Program-made: the position numbers and the translations under genes
Part shown: piece by piece, positions 29,301 through 39,225 of the stretch
Position numbering within the stretch: the stretch's first letter is position 1
How the letters are laid out: each line of letters begins with the position of its first letter
The notes under the pieces: generated by a model
The model's database searches: none
Seen by the model: only the letters and a program-made list of their open reading frames with translations
What the model was told of the DNA's origin: nothing
NCBI GenBank assembly: GCA_003116975.1
Contig: BGKB01000125.1
Location: 62,001 to 126,000 of the forward strand
Reading direction: 5' to 3'
DNA from: Aurantiochytrium sp. KH105
Taxonomy: Eukaryota > Sar > Bigyra > Thraustochytrida > Thraustochytriidae
Length of the DNA stretch: 64,000 nt

Positions 29301-29693
29301 GGGACGTCAGTCGGGGAGTTTTAGAATGCGAAAACCTCTCTACCGTCGCTTCCTCACAGACCTTGGTTTTCAAAGTATCATGTGGGGCCGCCTGCTGGAA
29401 ACCCTGAAAACTTTGCGGCGGATGACGCAGGCTGCGGCGCGCTTCCCTGGACCGAGATCGACAGTGTTCGGAACGGCGAGGAAGCCGTGGAGGGGGTCAT
29501 GCTCCGCCTACCATCTTCGCGGAGCGCCCAGTGTTTTTCTCTCGTGTCCTCTTCGTCGAGGCCTTCCGGCGAGCCCCCGCTTGTAGTGCACATTGAGGTC
29601 GACTCCCCTGTTGAGCGGGACAAGATTGTGCACGGCCTTCGCATTCTTGTGCAAGAGTCGCGGGATGCTCCGCCTGAACTTCCGAGTCCTTAG
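26371..29693 (+). CDS. Coiled-coil, PH, J-domain and PH-like protein (one frame break near 29385)
   Basis: The start ATG is 26371. Residues 1 to about 620 are heptad-rich coiled coil with many Glu, Arg, Ala and Gln; an acidic linker follows. Residues about 769-877 are a PH domain (GYLQKAPR, RRWFTLTSTALLYF, final helix Trp in RAWLDALEDAI). Residues about 893-954 are a J domain with intact HPD (KNLYKVLGVS, KFHPDVNPD), so it could stimulate an Hsp70. A second PH-like fold then begins (RRFLTDLGFQSIMWG). The frame carrying it runs into Arg-rich text and stops at 29586, whereas its natural continuation (LPWTEIDSVRNG, LVVHIEVDSPVERDKIVHGL) is in the next frame, ending at TAG 29691-29693. One missing base in the GGGG run at 29383-29386 would explain this. 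Likely a membrane- or cytoskeleton-linked co-chaperone scaffold. Confidence 0.8.
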
Positions 29694-30117
29694 GCCGGCC
29701 CGCCAGATCATCTCTTTGTTTATTTATGAATCAGACGACAAAGCCTCGCCTGGGGGTGATCGGCAACACACCAAAGAGACGGAAAGGTGGTGCTCATACT
29801 CTAATGATTTCTCGCGTGATGGTCCCTGAAAAGAGGCAAGCACATTGAATAATTTTTTTTTTTGAGCTGCTCTCCAATGGTTCAGACAACACGAGCCACT
29901 GCGGCTGACGCACTCACTTATCGGTCTATGCTGCCTGCATGAGTCACATTTCTCAAGCAAAGAATGGGCAAGGCCAGCCAGTCGGCAAGAATGAGTTATT
30001 CGTCATTCTGTCGTGCGCTGAGGCCCAGCGTCTGAAAACAAAAAGAAAATGCAGACAATGTTCTGATAAAGGTTCCGCTTGTAGTTCTCATCAGTACGAT
30101 TCGTTTTTGTTTGTTTA
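29694..30117. other. Intergenic region between convergent genes
   Basis: About 420 nt between the stop codons of the coiled-coil/PH/J gene and the NHE gene. It holds both 3' UTRs and a T-run at about 29850-29862. Nothing else was recognised. Confidence 0.45.
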
Positions 30118-32256
30118 TTAGATAGGTGGCTCGTAGTAGTCCTCATCAGAGCGATCGTTCATGCCGAGAAGCTCAAGCTGGTGCTCGTCCTCATCGACAT
30201 GACCAATTCGTAATTCGTCATCGTCATCGTTGTCGTCAGCATCGCCAAATACTCGGTCATCGGAGAGACCCCGTCGGCGCGAGTTCGCGCCGCCACCAAT
30301 CTGCAAAGGAGCGACGTTTTCCTGGCTTCGCGCATCTCCTCCATTGCTGCCATGCGCAGGATAGTGTTCCCGCGAGGAAGCGCCATTGATGAGTAGACTC
30401 GAACGTCGACCGCCATCCACGTCATCGTCATCAGCGCCGCTCGATCGGCGCGCAAGGAGGAACTCGCCACCAGCGCTGCCATCATTTGATCGCGTCACCG
30501 ATCCATTGCCGTTGACCACGAACTGAGAAATGTCGCCCTCCTGGATCGCGTTGAAGAGCTCTGGGGAAATGCGGCTACGCTGGTGTCGCTTGCCTCCAAA
30601 TAAACGCTTCATGTATTGGTCATCAATGCGACGCCAAAAGGAGTCAACTTTGTTGCGTACCATGCGCATGCGTGTAGCCTGTGGTCCGAGGTGGCTAAGA
30701 TCCTCCTCGGCGTCGCCGTCGGCAGAAGAGACCGACCCACGGGGCGCCGGAAGCTCGTGGTAGTTGGCAAAGTCCTCGCGCAGACCCTCACCTCCAGAAG
30801 GCCCGTCGGAGCCGCGCAAGTCGAGCTTTTCCAGCATGTGCGAGGTTGTGCCGCCTAAAACAAAGGTGGTGAGAATGGTGATGCCCAGCGTCGTGGTCTG
30901 AATGACCTCGATGGAGCGCGAGGAACCAGTTGCGCTGCTGAGCTGCTGCGAGAGCGCGTACGAGACGGCGCCGCGAAGTCCACTAAAAAACATAAAGAAT
31001 TGCATGCGGTTACCAATCTTCTCGTTGCGGCACATGTTGGCAAGGTACGTCATGGGAAAGATATTGGCCGCCCGTCCCGCGATGCAGAAGCCGGTCGCCA
31101 GCACCAAAAAGATGGGATCCCACGACGACTTGGACGTGAAGATGCTCACGCCCATGTACGTAAAAACGACCGTCTCGGACGTTTTCGCGAGCGACTCAAA
31201 CACGTAGCGACTGGAGATCTTGGTTTGCACGGAAAGATTGTAGTAATTGTAATGGGAGAGCGTGAGCGCGCAGAAAAAGAGCGCCACAACGCCCGACATG
31301 TGCAGGAGCTCTGCTAGAGCAAAGCAGCCAAAGGAAAACAGAAAGAGCATTTGAATCTCGTACGCGTGATACTTGTGCAGCGAAGAGAACTTGAAGACAA
31401 AGGAGCAAAGCAAGCCAGTGAAGACGCCAATGCAGACAGATGCGATCGTCATGGCGCAAAAGCGCAGCAGGACAATGAAGATGTCCTTGCCCTCAAAGCT
31501 CCGGCTCTCCTCTGCATACGCATTCATGACATGAAAGAGAACAATGGCGACAGCGTCGTTGAGCACGCTTTCGCCAAAGACGAGCGAGTAAAGAAGTGGA
31601 TCGCAATTGGTCTCTGCGCTTCCAAGGATGGCCAGGGTGGCGACAGGGTCAACACTCGAGATGAGGCTGCCAAAAAGGAGCGACTGCAAGGGCGATGAGC
31701 TGTCGACGCCGATGAGGCCGATGAGCGCCGCGAGGTAGGTGAGGAATCCGACGGCGAAGGTCGATATAAAGGTGCCGACCACGGCGTAGAGGCCGATCGC
31801 CACGAGATTTGAGAAGAATCGCTTCTTCTTGAGCGTGTATCCTGCCTCAAAGATGATTGGCGGCAGCAGGACAAAGAAGAAAATGAGCGGGCTGAACTGG
31901 AGCATCTCGAGTTCGCCGGTCTCATCGTCGCCGGCCACCAGGCGCACGATGCCCCCGGCGACGGCGCCGAGCAGCATGGATGCCCCGCTCTCCGGGAGGT
32001 ACTTGAACCTCCGCTCCTGCAAAAAGTACCCCACCAGCACGCACAGCAGGAGGAGCACCACCAGGAGCAGCGTGTTGGCCGCCCCGAACGCATGGCTCAC
32101 CTGCGCGGCCGTCGGCGCCTCCGTGGGCAGCATCGACGGCGCCGCCGACGCAGAAACGGCGCCCGCCGCCGCCTCGCTCGCCGCCGCCATCGCGCTCGCG
32201 CTCGCGCCCGCGTCCGCCATGCCGAGTCTCGCGTTCTGTCTCGGGCCCCGCGCCAT
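30118..32256 (-). CDS. Na+/H+ exchanger, CPA1/NHE family
   Basis: 712 residues from the first in-frame ATG (32256-32254); an ATG 12 codons later is an alternative. After an Ala/Ser-rich head there are about a dozen membrane segments with NHE hallmarks: FFFVLLPPIIFEAGY (the amiloride-site region), SLISSVDPVATLAILG, and the ion-site motif VFGESVLNDAVAIVLF with the conserved Asn-Asp. FSGLRGAVSYAL is also present. From about residue 480 a long hydrophilic tail carries acidic and Ser clusters, as in regulated NHEs. It exchanges Na+ (or K+) for H+ across the plasma or an endosomal membrane; the location is not readable. It is transcribed away from the acyl-CoA synthetase gene, with 528 nt between start codons. 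Confidence 0.92.
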   Translation of the reverse strand: MARGPRQNARLGMADAGASASAMAAASEAAAGAVSASAAPSMLPTEAPTAAQVSHAFGAANTLLLVVLLLLCVLVGYFLQERRFKYLPESGASMLLGAVAGGIVRLVAGDDETGELEMLQFSPLIFFFVLLPPIIFEAGYTLKKKRFFSNLVAIGLYAVVGTFISTFAVGFLTYLAALIGLIGVDSSSPLQSLLFGSLISSVDPVATLAILGSAETNCDPLLYSLVFGESVLNDAVAIVLFHVMNAYAEESRSFEGKDIFIVLLRFCAMTIASVCIGVFTGLLCSFVFKFSSLHKYHAYEIQMLFLFSFGCFALAELLHMSGVVALFFCALTLSHYNYYNLSVQTKISSRYVFESLAKTSETVVFTYMGVSIFTSKSSWDPIFLVLATGFCIAGRAANIFPMTYLANMCRNEKIGNRMQFFMFFSGLRGAVSYALSQQLSSATGSSRSIEVIQTTTLGITILTTFVLGGTTSHMLEKLDLRGSDGPSGGEGLREDFANYHELPAPRGSVSSADGDAEEDLSHLGPQATRMRMVRNKVDSFWRRIDDQYMKRLFGGKRHQRSRISPELFNAIQEGDISQFVVNGNGSVTRSNDGSAGGEFLLARRSSGADDDDVDGGRRSSLLINGASSREHYPAHGSNGGDARSQENVAPLQIGGGANSRRRGLSDDRVFGDADDNDDDDELRIGHVDEDEHQLELLGMNDRSDEDYYEPPI

Positions 32257-32784
32257 CTTCGCCCTCTCCGCCCCTTGCACCAGGAACCGAAGCGGAACCG
32301 ATACGGAACGTCAGGCCTGACGCCAGCGGAGGGCAGGCCGGCTAGGCAGGCAGCCAGGGCGAGGCGCGACCCGGAGACGCGAGGCGAGGCGAGGCGAAGA
32401 GCGAGGGCGTGGACCCGCGCGGGTTCGGTCTCTCATCAGGCGCGACGCGACGCGACGGAGCTTGCGTAAAGTACTACTATACATCGCTTTCTCAAGATTT
32501 GTGCGTCGAACTACTAGGCTACGTAGGTCTGTTCGTGTAGCACAATAACAGACGCACGGCCCCATGTCGCTAGCAGATTCCCAAGCCAAAAGCCAAGCCA
32601 AGCCTCGAACCTCGAACCTCGGACGAAGCGGATATACTTCTGCTGCCTCGAAGACGGGACGTCTGCGCGGGACGTGCGCGGCGAGTGCGCGCAAAAGGCC
32701 TCGCTCTCGAGCGCGCCGACACGCGGCCACCAGACCTGGCTGGCTTACTTACCTTGGGGTGGGTAACTGGGAGAGAAGAAGACC
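32257..32784. promoter_or_regulatory. Divergent promoter region, NHE and acyl-CoA synthetase
   Basis: 528 nt between two divergent start codons, so both 5' UTRs and promoters must fit here. There are short GAGGC/GCGAC-type runs near 32380-32460. No TATA-like element stands out. Confidence 0.5.
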
Positions 32785-35271
32785 ATGGCGACGACCAAGG
32801 CGGTGACCAACATGGCCGTCGCGTCGGTCGGCACAGGCAGCGTTGTGCTGGTCCTCGCGGTCACGCTTCGCGTCGTGGGTGCGCTAGGCAAGGTCCCTGG
32901 CGATTCGGCATGGGTCTGGGCCCTCATGGCTTGGGTCGCGGCGATGGTCGTCCCGCTCCTCGCGTACGACGGGTTCTCTCAACACCGCGAAGTCTCTGAC
33001 GCGGATATCGTCGTCTCGCTGGCCTTGGCGACACTCATGGGCGTGGCCACATGGTTTGCGACGCTGGGCGACGAACTCGTGCTTCCCGGAGAGGCGTGGC
33101 TCAAGACACAGCTCAGCAAGCAAACCGTCTTGCAGTCCGTCGCGGTGGACTCGGACGCACGAAGCGAAACGACAACCTTTCCGAGACGACACAAAGGCTT
33201 CGAAGGCGAGCTCATGCAAACGCATCCGGATTGCGGGCCAAAGTGCCGGACCGCGCGGGCGGTTTTGGATCGGGCTCAAATGCTCTTTGCTCGCAACAAG
33301 CTCTGCGCCACGCGCACTGTGAACCCAGATGGCACATATGGGCCATACGTGAGTCGCACCTACGGGGAGTTCTTGGGAGACATGCGCCTCTGTGCGCAAA
33401 AGCTTGGGCACGGCAAGCGACGCCTTGAGCGCATCGGCCTCTTTGCCAAGAATTGTGAAGAGTACGCGGTCGCAATGCTCGGCGCCTTGCACGCAGGCGT
33501 GATCGTGGTGCCCCTTTACGCGACGCTTGGCTCGCAGGCCATTCGCCACATTGTTCGACATGCCGAACTCAGCACCGTCTGCGTGAGCGAGGAAAATCTT
33601 GAACTTGTGCTCCGCCTCAAGTCTACGGCGAGCGCCGAGCCTACGAATGAAGCGACGCGATGCGAGTGCCTCGAACGTGTCTATGTCTTCAAAGACCGCA
33701 CTATTCCTGAGACTTCGCCGAAACATGTGAACCGCGGCCCGCGCCACTTTCTCGGGGTCGATATTCTGCCTTTCGAGGTGCTGTTGCGCGAGGAAGATGA
33801 GGCAGAAGACGACAATGGCGAAGAGCTCAAAGGCACGGAGAGCACTGATGGGTACACGGAGCGCCACGTCGACGAGAACGACCTTTCATTTATCCTATAC
33901 ACGTCTGGCACAACGGGCGACCCGAAGGGCGTCATGCTTACACAAGGCGGCATCATTGCCTGTGCGTCTGCGCTTTGCACGACCGTAGTCGTGCGTGAAG
34001 ACGACGTCCATCTTTCGTACCTGCCTTTGGCGCACGCCTTTGAGATCGCTGTCATCCTCGCCGGCATCATTCGTGGCGCTTCGGTCGGATGGTATCATGG
34101 CAATGTAAAGGAGCTCATCGAGGATGCTGCCGCCTTGCGTCCGACGCTTTTCATTGGCGTTCCCCGCGTCTTTCAACGCGTGCAGCAGGTCGTGCAACAG
34201 CAACTCCAGCTCAAACCTCTGCCAATTCGCCGTCTCTGCTTCCACGCGCTGCGGCAGCAAATGAGGAGCACGCGCAAGGGACACCGGCTGTACCTGTGGG
34301 ATGCCTTGGTTTTTCGTCAGGTCAAGGCGGCCCTTGGCGGCCGTGTGCGTCTCATGTGCTCGGGATCCGCACCGTTGGCGCCTTCTGTGATGGAATTTGT
34401 GCGCGTGTGCTTTGATGTGCCTCTCGTTGAAGGCTATGGTTTGACTGAAACTCATGGCGTGTGCAGCGCCATGTATGGCGGCGTTGGCGGCAAGTTCGAC
34501 CAAACCGTCGGCCATGTTGGTCCGCCGCTCGCATGTTCCGAGTACAAGCTAGAGAGCGTGCCTGATCTCGGTTACACCATCAAGGACCCAGAGGGTCCGC
34601 GCGGCGAGGTTTTGGTTCGTGGCCCAAACATCTTTCGGGGCTACTACAAGAATGAGGAGCTCACCAAGGAGGTCTTGGTGGATAATTGGTTCCACACGGG
34701 AGACATTGGCCGTTTCAATCCGAATGGTACGCTCACCATCATTGATCGGAAAAAGAACATGTTCAAGCTCAGTCAGGGCGAGTATGTGGCCGCGGAGAAG
34801 CTTGAGATCTTGCTGCAATCGGTCCCTGTCGTGGGTCAAATCTTTGTCTATGGCAACTCGTATGAGTCTGTGCTTGTTGCCATTGTCGTTCCTGACCCCC
34901 AAGAGCTGCTTCCGCGTCTCAGGAGGGGCGCAGTTCCGGAGATCCCCGTTTCTGCGTTACCGGTCTTGTCCAAGGACCTTGAAACGTGGCTGGGACCATA
35001 CCATGAGCTATGTTCAGACGCCAAGTTTGGCCCACTGATCAATCAGTATGTCCTGCAAGAAATAACGACGGCTTGCGAGATCGAGGAGCTTGCCAAGTTT
35101 GAGTATCCGCGCGCGATCTACATCGAGTCGCGACTCAACGAATTGCTGCAAGGCTTTAGTGAAACAAATGGAATGCTCACGCCAACATTTAAGACCAAGC
35201 GCAACAAGATTTACGAGGCATACCAGGACAAGATTGATGGCCTCTATACGTCTTTGAAAAAGATGCGCTAA
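32785..35271 (+). CDS. Long-chain acyl-CoA synthetase (AMP-forming)
   Basis: 828 residues from the ATG at 32785. Two or three hydrophobic segments within the first 100 residues are membrane anchors. The adenylate-forming core has the phosphate loop YTSGTTGDPKGVM (near residue 373), GYGLTETHG, the WFHTGDIG and IIDRKKNMFKLSQGEYVA motifs (the ACSL signature region, with the hinge at DRKKN), and a C-terminal segment with the catalytic Lys expected in TFKTKRNKIY. ACSLs activate long-chain fatty acids to acyl-CoA for lipid synthesis or beta-oxidation. The N-terminal anchor implies ER, lipid-droplet or peroxisome surface. A 49-nt stretch of its coding sequence recurs at 23787-23835. Confidence 0.93.
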   Translation: MATTKAVTNMAVASVGTGSVVLVLAVTLRVVGALGKVPGDSAWVWALMAWVAAMVVPLLAYDGFSQHREVSDADIVVSLALATLMGVATWFATLGDELVLPGEAWLKTQLSKQTVLQSVAVDSDARSETTTFPRRHKGFEGELMQTHPDCGPKCRTARAVLDRAQMLFARNKLCATRTVNPDGTYGPYVSRTYGEFLGDMRLCAQKLGHGKRRLERIGLFAKNCEEYAVAMLGALHAGVIVVPLYATLGSQAIRHIVRHAELSTVCVSEENLELVLRLKSTASAEPTNEATRCECLERVYVFKDRTIPETSPKHVNRGPRHFLGVDILPFEVLLREEDEAEDDNGEELKGTESTDGYTERHVDENDLSFILYTSGTTGDPKGVMLTQGGIIACASALCTTVVVREDDVHLSYLPLAHAFEIAVILAGIIRGASVGWYHGNVKELIEDAAALRPTLFIGVPRVFQRVQQVVQQQLQLKPLPIRRLCFHALRQQMRSTRKGHRLYLWDALVFRQVKAALGGRVRLMCSGSAPLAPSVMEFVRVCFDVPLVEGYGLTETHGVCSAMYGGVGGKFDQTVGHVGPPLACSEYKLESVPDLGYTIKDPEGPRGEVLVRGPNIFRGYYKNEELTKEVLVDNWFHTGDIGRFNPNGTLTIIDRKKNMFKLSQGEYVAAEKLEILLQSVPVVGQIFVYGNSYESVLVAIVVPDPQELLPRLRRGAVPEIPVSALPVLSKDLETWLGPYHELCSDAKFGPLINQYVLQEITTACEIEELAKFEYPRAIYIESRLNELLQGFSETNGMLTPTFKTKRNKIYEAYQDKIDGLYTSLKKMR

Positions 35272-35695
35272 GACATCTCATCTGTGGCTCGGTCCGGGCC
35301 TAACGGTCTCCTGTGTTCTCTAGTTGCCGGGGAGTGACAAGGTGAACGTACTACGGAAGATAGTAGTCGCGAGAACGGGCCAAGAGCTTTTAGCGATGAC
35401 GCAAGGTAGCTTGAGGGCAAAGACATTTAGCGTTTAATTTGAGATTATAATTGCCAAGGTGCAACAGGACCTCAGTCGGGATAGCATTCGACCGACCCCG
35501 TCCATCTGAAGCGCAAATGGCTCTCATAGGAAGAAAGGATAGACTTGCCTACATTCTTTGCCCCTCCCATCACGCTTGGCACGCATCAGCAGAATGCTCT
35601 ACCGAAATATAGAGCAAAGGACTTAAAGGCGTTTCTTTCTTCTAGAAATGCGATTGCGACTCTCCCTTGACAACATTTGGACTATCTGTACCACC
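35272..35695. other. Intergenic region between convergent genes
   Basis: About 420 nt between the stop codons of the acyl-CoA synthetase gene and the phosphatase gene. It is moderately AT-rich and holds the two 3' UTRs. Nothing else was seen. Confidence 0.45.
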
Positions 35696-36739
35696 TTACT
35701 TTTTCTTACCCGGCTCTTGATGTACCTTGTGCGCCTTGACCTCGACAATCTCGCCCTGTGGCAAGAGGAGTGCTGAAAGCGAGCCGCCATATACACAACC
35801 GGTGTCGAGTCCGGTGACGAGATCCGTGCGCTGCAGCTTGCGCAAGGCGTCGTGGCCAAAAATAATCTTTTGGGGACCTTTCCACAACTCAATCCAGGGT
35901 TTGCCCTCGGTGGGATTGCTTGTAGCAGTTCCATCATCTGTGATGTTGCGCATGTGAAGCATGTCATCGAGACTATTTTCGGTGCGGTCGAGACCTGGCT
36001 TGAGACCCGCATGGACCACGGTCGTGTCGTATTCTTCAATGTGCAGTGTCAATGGCAAAGCCTTGAGCCAATCGAGATCTTCCTTGGAAAGAACATTCTT
36101 GGCAAGCTTGGTGTGCTCGCGTTCGGGGTACAGTCCATCATTGATGCGGAGAATGACGTAGTGGTCGTGATTACCGCGCACGCCCAGAGCCTTGAGTTCT
36201 TGCGCGCGACGTACAACCTCGAGTGACTTGGGTCCCTTGGCGCAGAGATCTCCGACGAAAATGAGCTTGTCTTCATCTTTTTTGAAGTCCACCTTTTCCA
36301 ACAGCGCGTCGAGCTCGTCAGCGCATCCGTGTACGTCGCCCACGATGACGAGACGTCGGCCTTCGGTTTCCTGCAAGGGAAGCGTATGGTGCGCAGCCTC
36401 GAGAGAAGCATAGCCAGGCACAAGGTCCTCAAGTGACGCAGCTGTTGTTTTCCCCTTTGCCTCTCCAGGTGATGCCTGTGTGGTGAGGCCAACGCTCTGC
36501 CCCGGCGAGCTCGACGTCTCGGCGTCCTTGGCGCCGAGGCTCTGGATCAAGCCCATGGTGGTGGTGCTTCTGCTGCTGCCGGTGCTGTCGCTGGTCCTCG
36601 TCACTACTGCTCTTCTCCGAAGAGTGCTATTGCTTGCGAACGACCGTTGCGCTCCGTAGCGCTTGCGCGCGACGCTCACGTATCTGCGTGCGGCGCCTGC
36701 CGCCGCCAATCGGGTCGTCGCGACGTGCATAGCGAACAT
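35696..36739 (-). CDS. ApaH-like phosphatase (ALPH) with mitochondrial-type presequence
   Basis: 347 residues from the first in-frame ATG (36739-36737). The metallophosphoesterase motifs are complete: GDVHGC, GDLCAKGP, GNHDH and a C-terminal HAGL/GHD pair. GDxxxKGP in place of the PPP-family GDxVDRG is the hallmark of ApaH-like phosphatases, a eukaryotic group of bacterial origin related to diadenosine tetraphosphatase. In trypanosomes one member decaps mRNA, while others are organellar. The first 50-70 residues (TTRLAAAGAARRYVSVARKR) are rich in Arg, Ser and Ala and free of acidic residues, as in mitochondrial presequences. A second ATG (MGLIQSLG) after that stretch could give an untargeted form. 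Confidence 0.86.
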   Translation of the reverse strand: MFAMHVATTRLAAAGAARRYVSVARKRYGAQRSFASNSTLRRRAVVTRTSDSTGSSRSTTTMGLIQSLGAKDAETSSSPGQSVGLTTQASPGEAKGKTTAASLEDLVPGYASLEAAHHTLPLQETEGRRLVIVGDVHGCADELDALLEKVDFKKDEDKLIFVGDLCAKGPKSLEVVRRAQELKALGVRGNHDHYVILRINDGLYPEREHTKLAKNVLSKEDLDWLKALPLTLHIEEYDTTVVHAGLKPGLDRTENSLDDMLHMRNITDDGTATSNPTEGKPWIELWKGPQKIIFGHDALRKLQRTDLVTGLDTGCVYGGSLSALLLPQGEIVEVKAHKVHQEPGKKK

Positions 36740-37005
36740 GCTTTTTTGGCTTGGGCCTCGCTTGCTTGAGCACTCGAACAAGCAACAAATTGCAGGCGAT
36801 TGCAGGAAAGAAGAGGGAGCTCGTTTTGCCTCCGTGGGCGCGTTGAAGGAAGGAGAATGATGGATAAGAGTGGACGGAGGCTTGACCGCTTGCTTGCAGC
36901 GCCTCGATGCTTTTGCAGTTGGAAACGATGTTGTTGATGAGTTCTTGTGGGTCGATAACGAAGAAAACGAGCATGAATTTCCTTTTTCTCTCTATAAATG
37001 CAGTA

Positions 37006-38811
37006 TTAGTCGATCTCAAGGCACTCGACGGCGCGCGCGCTGTAGTAGCGGACATCAACGTCAGGGTCGTCGGTGAGGCGGTCGAGGACCTGCCTGGCGC
37101 GCTCGACGAGCTCAGGCTGCTCGAGCCCGCCGCAAGAGTGGATTTGCTGAATTGTCTTGGCGACGTTGAAGCGGACATTCGGAACAGGATCCTCTGCCAT
37201 CTTGAAAACAATAGCAAGAAGCTTGTCTTCAAGCAAGCCCTGTTTGCCCGTGGAGGCAACGACCTCGACGGCGCGGAGGGCAGTGAGTCTGCATAGGTAG
37301 CTTGGGTTTGATTGAAGCTCGATGATTCGCGGAACAATGTTTTTGCGGGCCCACTCCTCGCCAAAGGTCTCTGTCAACTCTTTGAGGTTCTTGGCTGCGG
37401 CCTGGCGTACGGCAAAAATCTTGTCTGAAAGCCAGCCCAGGCAAAGCTCCGAGAGGGAGTCTTCAAAGAATTTAACGCCAAGCTGCTCTGCGAGGAGAGG
37501 AATGTGCTCAATGATGGCAAGACGAATGCGCCACGTGTTGTCCTCGGCCAGCTTTACAATGGCGGGCATGAGGGACTGCGAGAGCAGGTCGATGCCAATG
37601 ACCTTGTTGAGAGCACTGAGCGTGGAGATAATGTTGAGCCGCACCTCGGGGTTATCATCCTTGAGGAGTAAGAGATAAAGTGGCAGGAACGAGGTGATCG
37701 TGGCGGAGCGGCCGACCAAGGGCGCGATGCCCATGACGACGAGCGCCAGGGCGCCACGGACGTGATCGTTGGGATCCTTGACGAGCTTTTCGATGGGCGG
37801 AAGCAGAATTTCAATGATGAGCTGGTCAGGGAGGCACTTTGCCACGGCGGTGACCTGGCCAGCGGCGGCGGTCCGTACCTCTGCTTCGGCATCGACGAGC
37901 AGCTTGACAAAGGCAGATGCCAACTCTTTCTCGGTGAGCTCTTCGCCCATGGCTGTGGCGACCTCGGGAAAATGGTCGGCAACAGAATAGCGCACGCGCC
38001 AGGACTTGTCGGTGGCAAGGGACAGCACAATGGGCAAAATCTCGTCCTCCTTGGCGTCCTTGTCAAGAAGCGAGGCAAAGGCGACGGCGTTGGAGACAGC
38101 GAGCAGACGCACAGAGTCCTGGTCCTCGCTGGCGAGTTGGGCAAAGAGGGGCATGAGCTCGGACTTGAGGTAGTCCTCCTCGACCTGCTCCGCGAAGCTG
38201 CCGAGGTTGCTGGCGGCCGCGCGACGCACCATGGGCGTGTCATCGCGGCAGAGTTGGCCGTACATGCCTCTGAACTCTGCCTTGGTGGCGGTGGAGACAC
38301 GCGGGTACGCCACCGCAAAGAGATAGCATGAGGACAGGCGCGAGGTGAACCAATCGCGCTGTGCGAGCCTGCGGAGCATGGTGACAAAGTGTGCGGCGAG
38401 GTTGCCCTGGTCCATGCTATCTGCGAGTCCCTTGAGCGACTTGATTGCGGCCTCGCGCACCGTGGGTTCCTCTACGGTCGCCAGGGCCTCAAGTGGGGGC
38501 AAGAGCACATGCAGGTGGGAAGGGCCACCCACATAGGAGCCAAAATCTCCGAGCTGCTGGGCGAGAACCAAGAGGACCTCGTCCTCATCGTCGATGCTTT
38601 CGTTGAGGAAGGGCAGGAGCTCGTTCCGGGTGCGTTCGGGCCCGAGGGCCTCGGCAATGACAGCCAGCTTGTTCATGGAGTTGAGCCGCAGCTGCATATC
38701 CTCATGCTTGAGCTCGTCGATCAGCGTCGCTACTGTGTACAGCCCGCCCTCATCGTCCGCGGGGCCGCCATCGCCCTCCACGTGCATCGGGCTCGTCGCC
38801 GCAGATGCCAT
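37006..38811 (-). CDS. PP2A scaffold subunit A (PR65), HEAT-repeat protein
   Basis: 601 residues from the first in-frame ATG (38811-38809). The sequence consists of about 15 HEAT repeats of roughly 39 residues, with typical PR65 phrases: [49 protein letters not shown] and [17 protein letters not shown]. The length matches the family (about 590 residues). The protein is the scaffold that brings the PP2A catalytic subunit and a B-type subunit together. It is transcribed divergently from the TPR gene. Confidence 0.95.
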   Translation of the reverse strand: MASAATSPMHVEGDGGPADDEGGLYTVATLIDELKHEDMQLRLNSMNKLAVIAEALGPERTRNELLPFLNESIDDEDEVLLVLAQQLGDFGSYVGGPSHLHVLLPPLEALATVEEPTVREAAIKSLKGLADSMDQGNLAAHFVTMLRRLAQRDWFTSRLSSCYLFAVAYPRVSTATKAEFRGMYGQLCRDDTPMVRRAAASNLGSFAEQVEEDYLKSELMPLFAQLASEDQDSVRLLAVSNAVAFASLLDKDAKEDEILPIVLSLATDKSWRVRYSVADHFPEVATAMGEELTEKELASAFVKLLVDAEAEVRTAAAGQVTAVAKCLPDQLIIEILLPPIEKLVKDPNDHVRGALALVVMGIAPLVGRSATITSFLPLYLLLLKDDNPEVRLNIISTLSALNKVIGIDLLSQSLMPAIVKLAEDNTWRIRLAIIEHIPLLAEQLGVKFFEDSLSELCLGWLSDKIFAVRQAAAKNLKELTETFGEEWARKNIVPRIIELQSNPSYLCRLTALRAVEVVASTGKQGLLEDKLLAIVFKMAEDPVPNVRFNVAKTIQQIHSCGGLEQPELVERARQVLDRLTDDPDVDVRYYSARAVECLEID

Positions 38812-38955
38812 AGGTCGTCCTCCTCCTCTCGCGCTTCCCGGCGCCGTTTCTCGCCGCGAGGTCTTCGAGGCGGCCCGATCAATCAATCAATCAATCAACC
38901 AGATCTCCTCGACCGCCGAAAGCTCGCCCGACCGCCGAAAGCTCGCGCCGCCGCC

Positions 38956-38985
38956 GCTCCTCTCCTCTCCTCTCCTCTCCTCTCC
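38956..38985. repeat. TCCTC pentanucleotide microsatellite
   Basis: About five to six tandem CTCTC/TCCTC units within the divergent promoter region. Confidence 0.85.
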
Positions 38986-39203
38986 GCGCCTCCGCTCCGC
39001 TCTGCGCCGCGCTGCTCTGCGCTGCGCTGCCGCCGCACACGCGAGCGCGTCTCGCTTGGCTTGCTTGCCTGCCTGCCTGTTGCCTGTTGCTTTCTTCGCG
39101 CACGTTGGCGAGCCCGGCCGGTTAGGTTTGCAACCGCGCCGGTTAGGGTCGCGGCCGGGGTGTGCACCGGCCGGCGGCGCGTGCACAAGAAGAGGTAGTA
39201 GAA

Positions 39204-39225
39204 TAGACAGACAGACAGACAGACA
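39204..39225. repeat. ACAG microsatellite
   Basis: Five to six AGAC units in tandem, followed by an AC run. Confidence 0.85.

Noticed and set aside
29233..29324. Possible intron (GTGAGT donor, TTTTAG acceptor) that would also bring the downstream frame of the PH/J gene into line
   Set aside because: It would delete the first strands of the second PH-like domain, which continue sensibly across this stretch. A one-base indel in the GGGG run explains the frame switch without losing domain sequence. It is not fully excluded without cDNA.
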